Shown here: one piece after another, positions 25,914-36,040 of the stretch
Layout of the letters: every line of letters starts with the position of its first letter
Numbering within the stretch: position 1 is the stretch's first letter
Assembly (NCBI GenBank): GCA_965213645.1
Contig: CBDBZX010000008.1
Span: 682,001 to 746,000 of the forward strand
Direction of reading: 5' to 3'
DNA from: CBDBZX01 sp965213645
GTDB taxonomy: Bacteria > Deinococcota > Deinococci > Deinococcales > Trueperaceae
Length of the DNA stretch: 64,000 nucleotides
Translations under genes and position numbers: made by a program
The notes under the pieces: model-generated
What the model was told of the DNA's origin: nothing
What the model saw: the letters and a program-made list of their open reading frames with translations, nothing else
The model's database searches: none

Positions 25914-27020
25914 GTGATTAGACTCGAGAACGTCAGCAAAGCCTACGGAGACGAAACAGCGGTTAAAAAGCTGTCCTTTGAGATTGATGAGGGCGACTTG
26001 GTCGTGCTCATCGGCCCGTCGGGGTGCGGCAAGACGACCACGCTAAAGATGATCAACCGCCTGATCGAACCGACCTCGGGCAAGATTTTCGTGGACGGTC
26101 AAGACACCAAGGACGCCGACCCCCAAGCGCTGCGGCGCGGTATCGGCTACGTCATCCAGAGCATCGGACTGTTCCCTCATATGACGGTCAAGCAAAACGT
26201 TCAGGTTGTCCCCGATCTGCTCGGTTGGGACAAGGGGCGGAGCGCAAAACGCGCCGACGAACTTCTGCACCTCATCGGCTTGGAGCCTGGGCGCTACCGC
26301 GACTCGTATCCGAAGGAACTTTCGGGCGGTCAGGCGCAGCGCGTGGGTGTGGCGCGAGCCTTGGCTATAGACCCGCCCGTCCTCTTGATGGACGAGCCCT
26401 TCGGCGCGGTAGACCCGCTGACCCGCGAGCGGCTGCAAGAGGAGTTCTTGAAGCTGCAGAATCAGCTTAAAAAAACCATCGTCATGGTCACGCATGACAT
26501 CGACGAGGCCATCAAGATGGGTGACAAGGTCTGCGTGATGAACGCGGGCGCGTTAGCGCAGTACGACGCGCCCGAAACGCTCCTGTCGCACCCTGAGACC
26601 CGCTTCGTGCGGCAGTTCGTGGGGAGTGACCGGGCCTTGAAGCGTCTCAGCCGCGTGCTGGTGAGTGACTTGCGGCGCGAGGTGGTGTCGGTAGCGCTAG
26701 ACGCCTCCCCCAAGGAAGCCGACGCCGCCCTCGCTAAACGCCGCACGGTTTACGTGACAGACGCGGGACGGCTGGTAGGCTGGCTTGACCGCCGCGCCTT
26801 TACCGACACTAAAGTCGTCGCGGACGCTTATACCGAAGCGGACGCCGAGGTTTACGGCGTGCTGAGTGGGGACGATGCGAGAGACGCGCTTTCGCGAATG
26901 CTCACCCAAGGCGTCACCGAGATGCCCGTGACCGAAGAGGATGGACGGCTCGTCGGCTTGATCGACATGCAAATGATTTTAGAACTCACCAGCGAACGCG
27001 AGCAAGAGGTCGCCGCGTGA
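25914..27020 (+). CDS. ABC transporter ATP-binding protein with CBS domains, betaine/choline type
   Basis: 368 aa. Walker A GPSGCGKT (residues 34-41), signature LSGGQAQRV (about 138), Walker B VLLMDEPFGAVD. After residue 250 comes a CBS pair (TVYVTDAGRLVGWLDRR; TQGVTEMPVTEEDGRLVGLI), as in OpuA/OpuC/OsmV ATPases, where it senses ionic strength or nucleotides. GTG start with AAAGGGGAA upstream. The stop overlaps the next gene (GTGA). Powers the importer. Confidence 0.93.
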   Translation: MIRLENVSKAYGDETAVKKLSFEIDEGDLVVLIGPSGCGKTTTLKMINRLIEPTSGKIFVDGQDTKDADPQALRRGIGYVIQSIGLFPHMTVKQNVQVVPDLLGWDKGRSAKRADELLHLIGLEPGRYRDSYPKELSGGQAQRVGVARALAIDPPVLLMDEPFGAVDPLTRERLQEEFLKLQNQLKKTIVMVTHDIDEAIKMGDKVCVMNAGALAQYDAPETLLSHPETRFVRQFVGSDRALKRLSRVLVSDLRREVVSVALDASPKEADAALAKRRTVYVTDAGRLVGWLDRRAFTDTKVVADAYTEADAEVYGVLSGDDARDALSRMLTQGVTEMPVTEEDGRLVGLIDMQMILELTSEREQEVAA

Positions 27021-27802
27021 GCGCCCTAGCGGAGCGGTTGCCCCTCTCCCTTTCCGTTAAAGCAAGGGCGTGGCTGCAGGTCGGCTTAGCGGGTGTCGCG
27101 TTTGCTGCGCTCTTGTGGCTCTTCGCGCAGCAAGCCTGGTGGGGCGCGGTGCTGGGGCGGCTCTTTCCGGCGCAGCGCTCCGTCCTCTTCGAACGCAACA
27201 CGCTCTTAGAGCTGACCCTGCAACACCTCGTCATCGTCGGCTCGGCGCTGGCGCTGATTCTCGCGATTGGGATTCCTCTGGGTATCTGGCTCACGCGACC
27301 CTCGGGTCGGGCTTTTTTGCCGCTGGCCTCGAGCCTCCTCTCAGTCGGTCAGACCTTCCCGCCCATCGCCGTTTTAGCCCTCGCGTTGCCCTTTTTCGGC
27401 TTCGGCCTCCGCCCCACGCTTATCGCGCTTGTAGCGTATGGGCTTTTACCCGTCACCAGAAATACGATTGCAGGGCTCGAGGCCGTGCCCGCCACGCTTA
27501 CCGAAGCAGCCAAGGGGATGGGCATGGGGCCGTGGGAGCGGCTCGTTCGCTTGGAGTTGCCGCTGGCCTTGCGCGTGATGCTTACCGGGGTGCGCGTCAG
27601 CGCTATCTATACGATCGGCACGGCGACGGTTGCGCCGATTATCGGTACGGGGGGACTCGGTGTGCCGATTATTGCAGGGTTGACGAATCGGAATCTGGCG
27701 TACGTGCTAGAAGGCGCGGTTCCGGTGGCGCTTTTGGCGCTCGTCGTGGACTTTGCGATTGGGCGGCTCGAGGTGGCGCTGACGCCGACGGGACTACGCT
27801 GA
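27017..27802 (+). CDS. Second ABC transporter permease, betaine/choline type
   Basis: 261 aa with about six membrane segments. Conserved region VPATLTEAAKGMGMGPWERLVRLELP is the ATPase-contacting loop (quoted parts: VPATLTEAAKGMGMGPWE, RLVRLELP) and TIGTATVAPIIGTGGLGVPI follows, as in OpuBD/OsmW. The GTG start is embedded in the ATPase stop (GTGA), so translation is coupled. It completes a canonical binding protein-permease-ATPase-permease set. Confidence 0.9.
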   Translation: MSALAERLPLSLSVKARAWLQVGLAGVAFAALLWLFAQQAWWGAVLGRLFPAQRSVLFERNTLLELTLQHLVIVGSALALILAIGIPLGIWLTRPSGRAFLPLASSLLSVGQTFPPIAVLALALPFFGFGLRPTLIALVAYGLLPVTRNTIAGLEAVPATLTEAAKGMGMGPWERLVRLELPLALRVMLTGVRVSAIYTIGTATVAPIIGTGGLGVPIIAGLTNRNLAYVLEGAVPVALLALVVDFAIGRLEVALTPTGLR

Positions 27803-27918
27803 ACCGTTCTGGACTTCGTAGGCCAACGCGCACCTTCGGGAGAAGCGGTAAGCTGTCTCAGTATGTTTTGGAACTGCTAATAGACAACCTACCGTCGCGC
27901 ACATCTCTAGTCAACCTC

Positions 27919-27947
27919 TTGACAGGACTTGCCACAGCCTGATAACC
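27919..27947 (+). promoter_or_regulatory. Promoter of the zinc operon
   Basis: TTGACA (27919-27924), 17-bp spacer, ATAACC (27942-27947). The -35 is perfect and the -10 is weak. The repressor site starts ten bases after the -10, where transcription should begin. Confidence 0.5.
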
Positions 27948-27957
27948 TCCAAACATA

Positions 27958-27971
27958 TGAACAGTTGTTCA
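27958..27971. promoter_or_regulatory. ArsR/SmtB-type operator
   Basis: Inverted repeat TGAACA-GT-TGTTCA within CATATGAACAGTTGTTCAGG. This is the core of the imperfect palindromes bound by SmtB/CzrA zinc repressors. It lies between the promoter and the ArsR start codon, so binding would block transcription start. Confidence 0.7.
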
Positions 27972-27982
27972 GGTATAAAGCT

Positions 27983-28279
27983 ATGAAGGATCAACTTACC
28001 CAAGACACCGCCATCCAACTCGCCGAACTCTTCCGCACGTTGGGCGACAGCGCCCGCATCCTTATCTTGGCGGCTTTGAGCGAGCGCGAGCACAGCGTGA
28101 GCGACTTAGCGGAGCGTGCCCATCTGAGCGAATCCGCCGCGTCTCATCACCTGCGGCATCTGCGGCAGACGCGGCTCGTCAAGGCGCGCAAAGAGGGGCG
28201 CTACGTGTTCTACAGTTTGGACGATGAGCACGTCGAGCAGCTTGTGAGCTGTGGGCTCGAGCACGTCCTACACGGTTAG
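27983..28279 (+). CDS. ArsR/SmtB-family zinc-responsive repressor
   Basis: 98 aa, the usual size. Winged helix with recognition helix LSESAASHHLRHLRQTRLV. The C-terminal helix has D-x-H, then ten residues, then H-x-x-H (DDEHVEQLVSCGLEHVLH), the alpha-5 zinc site of CzrA/SmtB; a Cys-based alpha-3 site is absent. It should leave DNA when zinc is bound. ATG 27983 is chosen over the frame open from 27929, because the longer version would place the operator inside the coding sequence and adds residues outside the family. Followed by the zinc transporters it probably controls. Confidence 0.85.
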   Translation: MKDQLTQDTAIQLAELFRTLGDSARILILAALSEREHSVSDLAERAHLSESAASHHLRHLRQTRLVKARKEGRYVFYSLDDEHVEQLVSCGLEHVLHG

Positions 28280-28302
28280 CAAGATTTTTACAGGGGGGAC
28301 GC

Positions 28303-29205
28303 ATGGCCCACGACCATTCACATACACCACAAAACTTCGGACGCGCCTTCGCCATCGGTATCGGGCTGAACACGCTCTACGTCATCGTTGAAGTCGTCAT
28401 CGGCCTCCGCATCGGCTCGCTAGGTCTCATCGCGGACGCGGGGCACAACGCGAGCGATGTGCTCTCGCTCATCATCGCTTGGGTGGGGGCGCGCTTAGCG
28501 CAGCGCAGCCCGTCGGAGCGCTTTACCTACGGCTTAAAACGCTCGCCCATCATCGCCTCGCTTTTTAACGCGCTCTTACTCTTTGGCGCGATGAGCGTTG
28601 TGACGTGGGAGGCAATTCAGCGTTTACAAGACCCCGCGCCGTTGCCTGGACTGACGATCATCTGGGTGACGCTCGTCGGGCTCGTGGTCAACTTCGGTAC
28701 GGCTTTTTTGTTCGTGCGTGGACGGGGCGACCTCAACATACGTGGCGCGTTCTTGCACATGATGGCGGATGGGCTTGTCACGTTGGGGGTCCTTTTGGCG
28801 GGCGTCGCCTTTATCTTCACGGACGCTTATTGGCTCGACCCGGTGGTTAGCCTGGTGATTGTCGCCGTCGTCTTATGGAGCACGTGGGGGCTCTTTCGTG
28901 ACGCCATGCGTTTGTCGCTTGACGCTGTACCAGAAGGCATCGAACCCGAAGAGGTGCACGACTACCTGAGAAGGCTTCCCAGCGTTACAGAGGTCCATGA
29001 CTTGCACATCTGGGCGATGAGCACCACCGAGACGGCGCTGACGGCGCACCTCGTGGTGCCCAACTTGAGCATGAGCAACAACGAACTCATCCGCCGCGCT
29101 TGCAATGGGCTTCACGAGGAGTTCGAGATCGTGCATGCGACGTTGCAGCTCGAGCGTGGTGAGCCCGAAAACCCTTGTGGTTTGGCCTCGGCGGAGACCG
29201 TTTAA
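28303..29205 (+). CDS. Cation diffusion facilitator (zinc/cadmium exporter)
   Basis: 300 aa, six membrane segments, CzcD type. N-terminal His-rich MAHDHSHTP, then LIADAGHNASDVLSL (HxxxD of TM2) and a second Asp/His pair in TM5 (HMMADGLVTLGV). The C-terminal cytoplasmic domain (LPSVTEVHDLHIWAMSTTET) binds metal and dimerises. Exchanges Zn2+ for H+ outward. A GGGGGG-type ribosome site lies eight bases upstream. The stop TAA shares its last A with the next start codon. Part of the ArsR-controlled operon. Confidence 0.93.
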   Translation: MAHDHSHTPQNFGRAFAIGIGLNTLYVIVEVVIGLRIGSLGLIADAGHNASDVLSLIIAWVGARLAQRSPSERFTYGLKRSPIIASLFNALLLFGAMSVVTWEAIQRLQDPAPLPGLTIIWVTLVGLVVNFGTAFLFVRGRGDLNIRGAFLHMMADGLVTLGVLLAGVAFIFTDAYWLDPVVSLVIVAVVLWSTWGLFRDAMRLSLDAVPEGIEPEEVHDYLRRLPSVTEVHDLHIWAMSTTETALTAHLVVPNLSMSNNELIRRACNGLHEEFEIVHATLQLERGEPENPCGLASAETV

Positions 29206-30005
29206 TGTTCGCCGACATCTGGGCTTGGTTCGCCTCCCTCCCTCCAGTCTGGCAAGGGCTGGGTGGCGGCTTCGTCATCAGCTTCCTCAACTTGGTAGGC
29301 GCACTCCTCATCTTGGTGTGGCGCGACCCGAGTGAGCGCCAACTCGACGGGGCCTTGGGTTTCGCGACAGGTGTGATGCTCTCGGCGAGTTTTACCAGCC
29401 TCATCTTACCGGGGATTGAACAAGGCGGGCTTTTACCCGTCGTCATCGGCCTTGCCTTAGGTGTCTTGCTCTTAGACCGCGCCGACGCTTGGGTTCCACA
29501 CGTGCACGTGCTCGTCACCGGGAAGAGCCGTGAGGACGCGGCGGCGGGCGGCAGCGGACGGCTCGCCTCGGTTATCCTCTTCATCGTCGCTATTACGCTC
29601 CACAACATGCCCGAAGGTCTTTCAGTCGGCGTGGGCTTTGGCAGCGGCGACTTTAGAAACGCAGTGGCGCTAATGCTCGCGATCGGTATTCAGAACATCC
29701 CTGAAGGGTTCGCTGTCTCAGTAGCGGCGCGAAACGCAGGGCTGGGCAACCTCTCGTACGCCGCGTTCACCGGAATTCGCGCCGGGGCGGTCGAGATTCC
29801 TATTGCGCTCTTAGGGGCGTGGGCGGTGGGCTTAGCCGAACCTCTTCTGCCCTACGCGATGGGCCTAGCGGCTGGCGGAATGCTCTACGTGATTAGCGAT
29901 GAGATCATCCCCGAAACGCACACCAACGGTAACGAGCGCGTCGCCACGCTCGGCACGATGCTCGGACTTGTACTCATGTTGGTGCTGGATGTGGCGTTGG
30001 GTTAA
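29205..30005 (+). CDS. ZIP-family metal transporter
   Basis: 266 aa, eight predicted membrane segments. The TM4 motif HNMPEGLSVGVGFGS and TM5 motif IQNIPEGFAVSV are the metal-path signatures of ZIP (ZupT-like) proteins. Family members usually import zinc or other divalent metals. ATG 29205 overlaps the CDF stop by one base; the longer frame from 29175 lies inside the CDF gene. Co-transcription with an exporter under one repressor is unexpected for an importer. Confidence 0.88.
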   Translation: MFADIWAWFASLPPVWQGLGGGFVISFLNLVGALLILVWRDPSERQLDGALGFATGVMLSASFTSLILPGIEQGGLLPVVIGLALGVLLLDRADAWVPHVHVLVTGKSREDAAAGGSGRLASVILFIVAITLHNMPEGLSVGVGFGSGDFRNAVALMLAIGIQNIPEGFAVSVAARNAGLGNLSYAAFTGIRAGAVEIPIALLGAWAVGLAEPLLPYAMGLAAGGMLYVISDEIIPETHTNGNERVATLGTMLGLVLMLVLDVALG

Positions 30006-30104
30006 AGGGGACAGGATTAAAGGAAAGGGTGGGGTGACAATCGTCCCCTGCGCGTAGGGGCACAACTGTAGGAGAATAGAGAATACTCGAGGAGATTTTT
30101 TGCC

Positions 30105-30755
30105 ATGACACGTCCCCAGAAACTTACCTTAGCAACCCTAGCCGTCCTCATCCTCGCGCTGCTGGGTTACTCCGCCTATCTGCTGCTCGTTCCGGCGACT
30201 AACCCGTCTGCTAACGCACTCGAGCGCGGCTACGAAGGTCAGCCTACGTTGGGTCAAGCCGACGCACCCGTTAAACTCATCTTGTTCGAGAACTTTTTAT
30301 GTGAACATTGCAAGGCGCTCGAGGCGGAGGTCATGCCACAACTTAAACGCGACTATATCGACACGGGAGAGGTCGAAGCGTATTACATCAACCTTGCGTG
30401 GGGCGGCGAACGCGCGACCTTGGCAGGCTTAGCGGGCGAATGCGCCTACAGCCAGAATGAGGACGCCTTTTGGCGTTATAAGTCCGCGCTTTACGAAGCG
30501 CAGGAAACGTGGCAAGGGGTGGACGGTTTGGCGAAGTTGGCTCAGAACGTTGACGCTTTAGACGCAGATGCACTCCGCACCTGCATCGAAGAAGGGCGCT
30601 ATCAGGATGAGGTGCAGCGCGACCTAGACCTCGCTGAGCAGGTCGGCGTAGAGGGAACGCCCTCGCTCGTGGTCGGCAATCAGGGCTTTCAAGGTCCGAG
30701 CTATAGCACGTTGCAGCGTGAAATCGAGACGCAGCTTAATGCGGGCGGTTCGTGA
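30105..30755 (+). CDS. Membrane-anchored DsbA-family thiol oxidoreductase
   Basis: 216 aa. One N-terminal membrane segment (about residues 8-29), then a thioredoxin fold with active site CEHC (Cys66 and Cys69), the helical insert, and a cis-Pro loop GVEGTPSLVVG. Resembles BdbD/DsbA-like proteins that make disulfides in secreted proteins. No DsbB or VKOR partner is in the window. The GAGGAGA ribosome site is 12-18 bases upstream. A GGGGAC/GTCCCC inverted repeat lies in the gap before it (30007-30044). Confidence 0.85.
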   Translation: MTRPQKLTLATLAVLILALLGYSAYLLLVPATNPSANALERGYEGQPTLGQADAPVKLILFENFLCEHCKALEAEVMPQLKRDYIDTGEVEAYYINLAWGGERATLAGLAGECAYSQNEDAFWRYKSALYEAQETWQGVDGLAKLAQNVDALDADALRTCIEEGRYQDEVQRDLDLAEQVGVEGTPSLVVGNQGFQGPSYSTLQREIETQLNAGGS

Positions 30756-30780
30756 ACCACCCTTACATACCGCTACAGTT

Positions 30781-31413
30781 CTAGCCAACTTTCAACTCTT
30801 CCTCCGCCTCACCCTGCAAACTCTCCTGAATCGCCTTCGCCACCTCGTCGGGTTTGAGCGCACCTTTGGGCGGATCGCCTACGTTGTCCCAAAAGTCTGA
30901 ATCCACCGCTTTAGGCAATACGAGTGTAAAGGACGCTTTGCGCTTCATCTCCTGGGCGGCGATTTCCACGAGCGAGGCGACGCCCGCTTTGGCGGCGGCG
31001 TACGCGCCGAAGCCGCGATACTTAACCAACTCGGGGCGTGCGCCGACCACGAAGATACGCGCCTCTTTGTTGAGCTTCGCCTCCGCGTATTTGAGTGTAA
31101 AAAAAACACCCGTGAGGTTCGCGTCCATCACCCGCCGCCAATTCTCCGCGCTCGCCGTTTTGAGGAGTTCGGGTTGAATGTCGCCCGCTGTATAGACGAT
31201 GAGGTCGAGTTCGTCTATCTCTTCGAACAGGGCTTGGACTTCGAGTTCGCTCGAGACGTCCGTCGGTACGACTTTAGCGCCCGAGGTTCCTTTGAGTTCA
31301 CGCAGTTTCGCTTGGTCACGCCCGACGAGTGTAAGACCGTAATCCCCGCTGAGGCGCTTGACGAGCGCCGAGCCGATGCCCCCCGTGGCACCGATAATGA
31401 GAGCTTGTTTCAT
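30781..31413 (-). CDS. Short-chain dehydrogenase/reductase
   Basis: 210 aa. N-terminal Rossmann motif IIGATGGIGSAL and active-site YAAAK (in RGFGAYAAAKAGVASL); the catalytic Ser region reads FVVGARPEL, so the usual Ser is not obvious. Shorter than the usual 240-250 aa. Substrate unknown. ATG 31413 has TAGCCT at 31421-31426, seven bases upstream, the leaderless arrangement. It converges with the DsbA-like gene and is divergent from the cupin-TPR gene. Confidence 0.85.
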   Translation of the reverse strand: MKQALIIGATGGIGSALVKRLSGDYGLTLVGRDQAKLRELKGTSGAKVVPTDVSSELEVQALFEEIDELDLIVYTAGDIQPELLKTASAENWRRVMDANLTGVFFTLKYAEAKLNKEARIFVVGARPELVKYRGFGAYAAAKAGVASLVEIAAQEMKRKASFTLVLPKAVDSDFWDNVGDPPKGALKPDEVAKAIQESLQGEAEEELKVG

Positions 31414-31559
31414 GTTTAGGAGGCTACCTTTCGCGTGAGAGGTGCGCCGTAGTGCAGCCTCAATTTGAATAGAAGCACCTCAGCGGTCAGCTTGTCAGCG
31501 GGTCAGGGAAAACCTGAATCCTCAAACAAGTTGTCCGACCTCTTGCTAGGATAGCGGCT

Positions 31560-32885
31560 ATGAACATCGGTAGGGTTGAAAATTTGGAGGCTCGAGAACT
31601 CACCGCACGAAAAACGCTCGAGAAGCTGAGCCTCGCCCGCTCCCTAAGTGACTTTGCTGGGATAGAGAGTTTGCTCGTCCATCAAGAGGTTGTCCCACCA
31701 GGACGCCGCACCGCCGCCGCGCACTATCACTCGTTAAAAGAAGAGATTTTCTTGGTCGTTTCGGGGACACCGTCGGTGTGGATAGAGGGAGAGGTCAAGA
31801 GGTTGGAGCCGGGTGAGTTTGTCGGTTTCAATGCCCGTGAGCAAAAAGCTCACATGCTGCTCAACCTCTCCGACACGCCCGCCGTCGTCCTCACCATCGG
31901 CACGAATCCACCTGACGATGAAATCACCTTTGTTGATGTAGAACCCCCAAGGAGGTCAAGGCGTTATGCTCGAAGTGTGAATGTATCTGTTAAATCCCTC
32001 CTCACTGACGCCGAAACGCTGCGCTCACAAAGACGTATGGAGGATGCGAACGTTAAACTTGACCAAGCTCTACACGCTGCACGAATAAGGGTCGAGTACG
32101 CGCCCGATGTTGCTCTAAGCTTGTGGCAAGTCGGACGTTTAGAAGATACCGTTGACCTTTTAGAACGTTCGGTTGAACGGCTCGAGCCCTCTTCAGATAG
32201 CGTTCCCACCCTCCTCACCCGCTTGGGCGCGGCGCACATCCGGCTGGGGCATTTACAGAAGGCCGTCAATATCCTCTATGACGCTTTAGAGCTTTCCGAC
32301 AACGGCTACACCGCCTTGCAACTCGGCAACGCGCTGCGCTACTTAGGCGAGTTCGAAGAGGCGGCAGGGCATCTCACGCGGGCCTTTCACAAGGCGAAAA
32401 CGGAGCGGGATGGAGCCCTAGCGATTGCGGCGCTCTGCGCTCAGGGTGAACTTGCTTTAGATGAGGGCGAAGCGCACCTGGCGATTGAGCTTTTTGGTAA
32501 GGGGTTGGGGCTCACTGAACTCTCGAGCCACGAACCTCTTTCCGTCGCCCCTTTAGCGGGTCTCTCGCAAGCGCATAGCGCCTGGGACTATCCGAAAAAA
32601 GCGGTTGAGGTCGGCGAGAAAGCACTGCGGCGAGCGGAAGCGGCAGGTGATTCGGTGGGCAAAGCGCGGGCGCTCCTCTCGTTGGGGCTGGCAAAACAAG
32701 AGGTTGGCCTGTTGAAAAGGAGTGAGCATGAGGCGGAACGTGCGCCGCATCATCCCTTGAAACTCAGAGCACAGGTGGCGCGGCTCGAGCTTGCTCCGAA
32801 TGCTGAAGTTGAAGAGGTCAGCGAGGAAGCCCGGAAGATGGGGATGCAGCCAGAGGTCAAAAGGTTGCAGGCGCTAACGTCATGA
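31560..32885 (+). CDS. Cupin-TPR fusion protein
   Basis: 441 aa. Residues about 38-118 form a cupin β-barrel (VVPPGRRTAAAHYHSLKEEI...LVVSGTPSVWIEGE...LEPGEFVGFNAREQKAHMLLN) with candidate metal ligands His53, His55 and Glu59 and a later His, as in MupG/MannoseP-isomerase-like cupins. Residues about 145-430 are helical TPR-like repeats (SVPTLLTRLGAAHIRLGHLQ; GYTALQLGNALRYLGEFEEA). The combination suggests a ligand-sensing domain joined to a protein-interaction scaffold; function unknown. TAGGAT at 31547-31552 lies seven bases before the ATG (leaderless). It overlaps the next gene by four bases. Confidence 0.75.
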   Translation: MNIGRVENLEARELTARKTLEKLSLARSLSDFAGIESLLVHQEVVPPGRRTAAAHYHSLKEEIFLVVSGTPSVWIEGEVKRLEPGEFVGFNAREQKAHMLLNLSDTPAVVLTIGTNPPDDEITFVDVEPPRRSRRYARSVNVSVKSLLTDAETLRSQRRMEDANVKLDQALHAARIRVEYAPDVALSLWQVGRLEDTVDLLERSVERLEPSSDSVPTLLTRLGAAHIRLGHLQKAVNILYDALELSDNGYTALQLGNALRYLGEFEEAAGHLTRAFHKAKTERDGALAIAALCAQGELALDEGEAHLAIELFGKGLGLTELSSHEPLSVAPLAGLSQAHSAWDYPKKAVEVGEKALRRAEAAGDSVGKARALLSLGLAKQEVGLLKRSEHEAERAPHHPLKLRAQVARLELAPNAEVEEVSEEARKMGMQPEVKRLQALTS

Positions 32886-33439
32886 AGGACAGTATGAAGG
32901 TGATGAGTGTGTTTGGCAGCTCGAGCACCCCGCCTAACTCGGACGAGTGGCGTGAAGCAGAAACGCTTGGCGCTCTCTTGGCGAAAGAAGGGTACGCCGT
33001 CGCCACGGGTGGTTACGGCGGCAGCATGGCGGCGGTCAGTCAAGGCGCGGCTAAAGCGGGCGGTCACGTCATCGGCGTGACCGCGCCTGATGTGTTTAAG
33101 TCTCGCTCAGGCGCAAATGCTCATGTATCCGAAGAGGTCAAAGCCCCACACCTCTTAGAGCGCATCCACCTCTTAACCGAGCTGAGCGCCGCTGCCATCG
33201 CCCTGCCCGGCTCGCTCGGTACTTTGACCGAAGTCATGGTCGCCTGGAACCTCGCTTACGTTGCGCCCTTTGCGGAGGTGGAGGCGAAGCCGCTCATCGC
33301 GGTGGGGGAGAGGTGGACGAAGATTATCCCTTTTCTAGCGGCTGAGCTAGAGGCCGGGGAAGACCTCATTCGCATAGTTGGAACGGTCGAGGAGGCGGTG
33401 GAGGTGTTGAAGGAACACAGAATACAGAAGGCAGAATAG
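32882..33439 (+). CDS. LOG/TIGR00725-like nucleotide-binding protein
   Basis: 185 aa. Rossmann-like MSVFGSSSTPPNSDEWREAE, GYAVATGGYGGSMAAVSQGA and LPGSLGTLTEVMVAW. The last motif corresponds to PGGxGTxxE of the LOG (cytokinin-activating phosphoribohydrolase) family, with Gly replaced by Ser. Activity on nucleoside monophosphates is possible but not certain. The ATG overlaps the cupin-TPR stop (ATGA), so the two are co-expressed; a second ATG at codon 5 is also possible. The C-terminus (EHRIQKAE) is coded by part of an inverted repeat. Confidence 0.75.
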   Translation: MKDSMKVMSVFGSSSTPPNSDEWREAETLGALLAKEGYAVATGGYGGSMAAVSQGAAKAGGHVIGVTAPDVFKSRSGANAHVSEEVKAPHLLERIHLLTELSAAAIALPGSLGTLTEVMVAWNLAYVAPFAEVEAKPLIAVGERWTKIIPFLAAELEAGEDLIRIVGTVEEAVEVLKEHRIQKAE

Positions 33440-33460
33440 AAAATTCCAAATTCTGTATTC
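33420..33460. terminator. Inverted repeat spanning the LOG-gene stop codon
   Basis: GAATACAGAA (33420-33429) and TTCTGTATTC (33451-33460), a 10-bp perfect stem with a 21-nt AT-rich loop that contains the stop codon. It is followed by CTCATTTTCC. It may terminate the cupin-TPR/LOG operon, or it may be a small repeat that has become part of the gene's 3' end. Confidence 0.45.
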
Positions 33461-33556
33461 CTCATTTTCCACTCCGCCTCTTGCTGTTAGATTTTCCCTT
33501 GCTCCCGCGTTAGCCACCTTACGGTGAAAGAGGGAGGTGTGCGGTCTAATACTTTT

Positions 33557-35947
<2,391 letters not shown>

Positions 35948-35980
35948 ACGACGCCTTGTAGATCTAAAAGTTGTAGGTAC

Positions 35981-36017
35981 GGCAAAGAGGAACCTCGTGG
36001 TGAGGTTCCTCTTTGCC
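35981..36017. terminator. Strong terminator between lon and the nucleoside hydrolase gene
   Basis: Perfect 16-bp stem GGCAAAGAGGAACCTC/GAGGTTCCTCTTTGCC with a 5-nt loop, followed by GTGCTCTTTTT. It lies between convergent genes and can serve both. Confidence 0.85.
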
Positions 36018-36040
36018 GTGCTCTTTTTGAGGGAGGCCGA

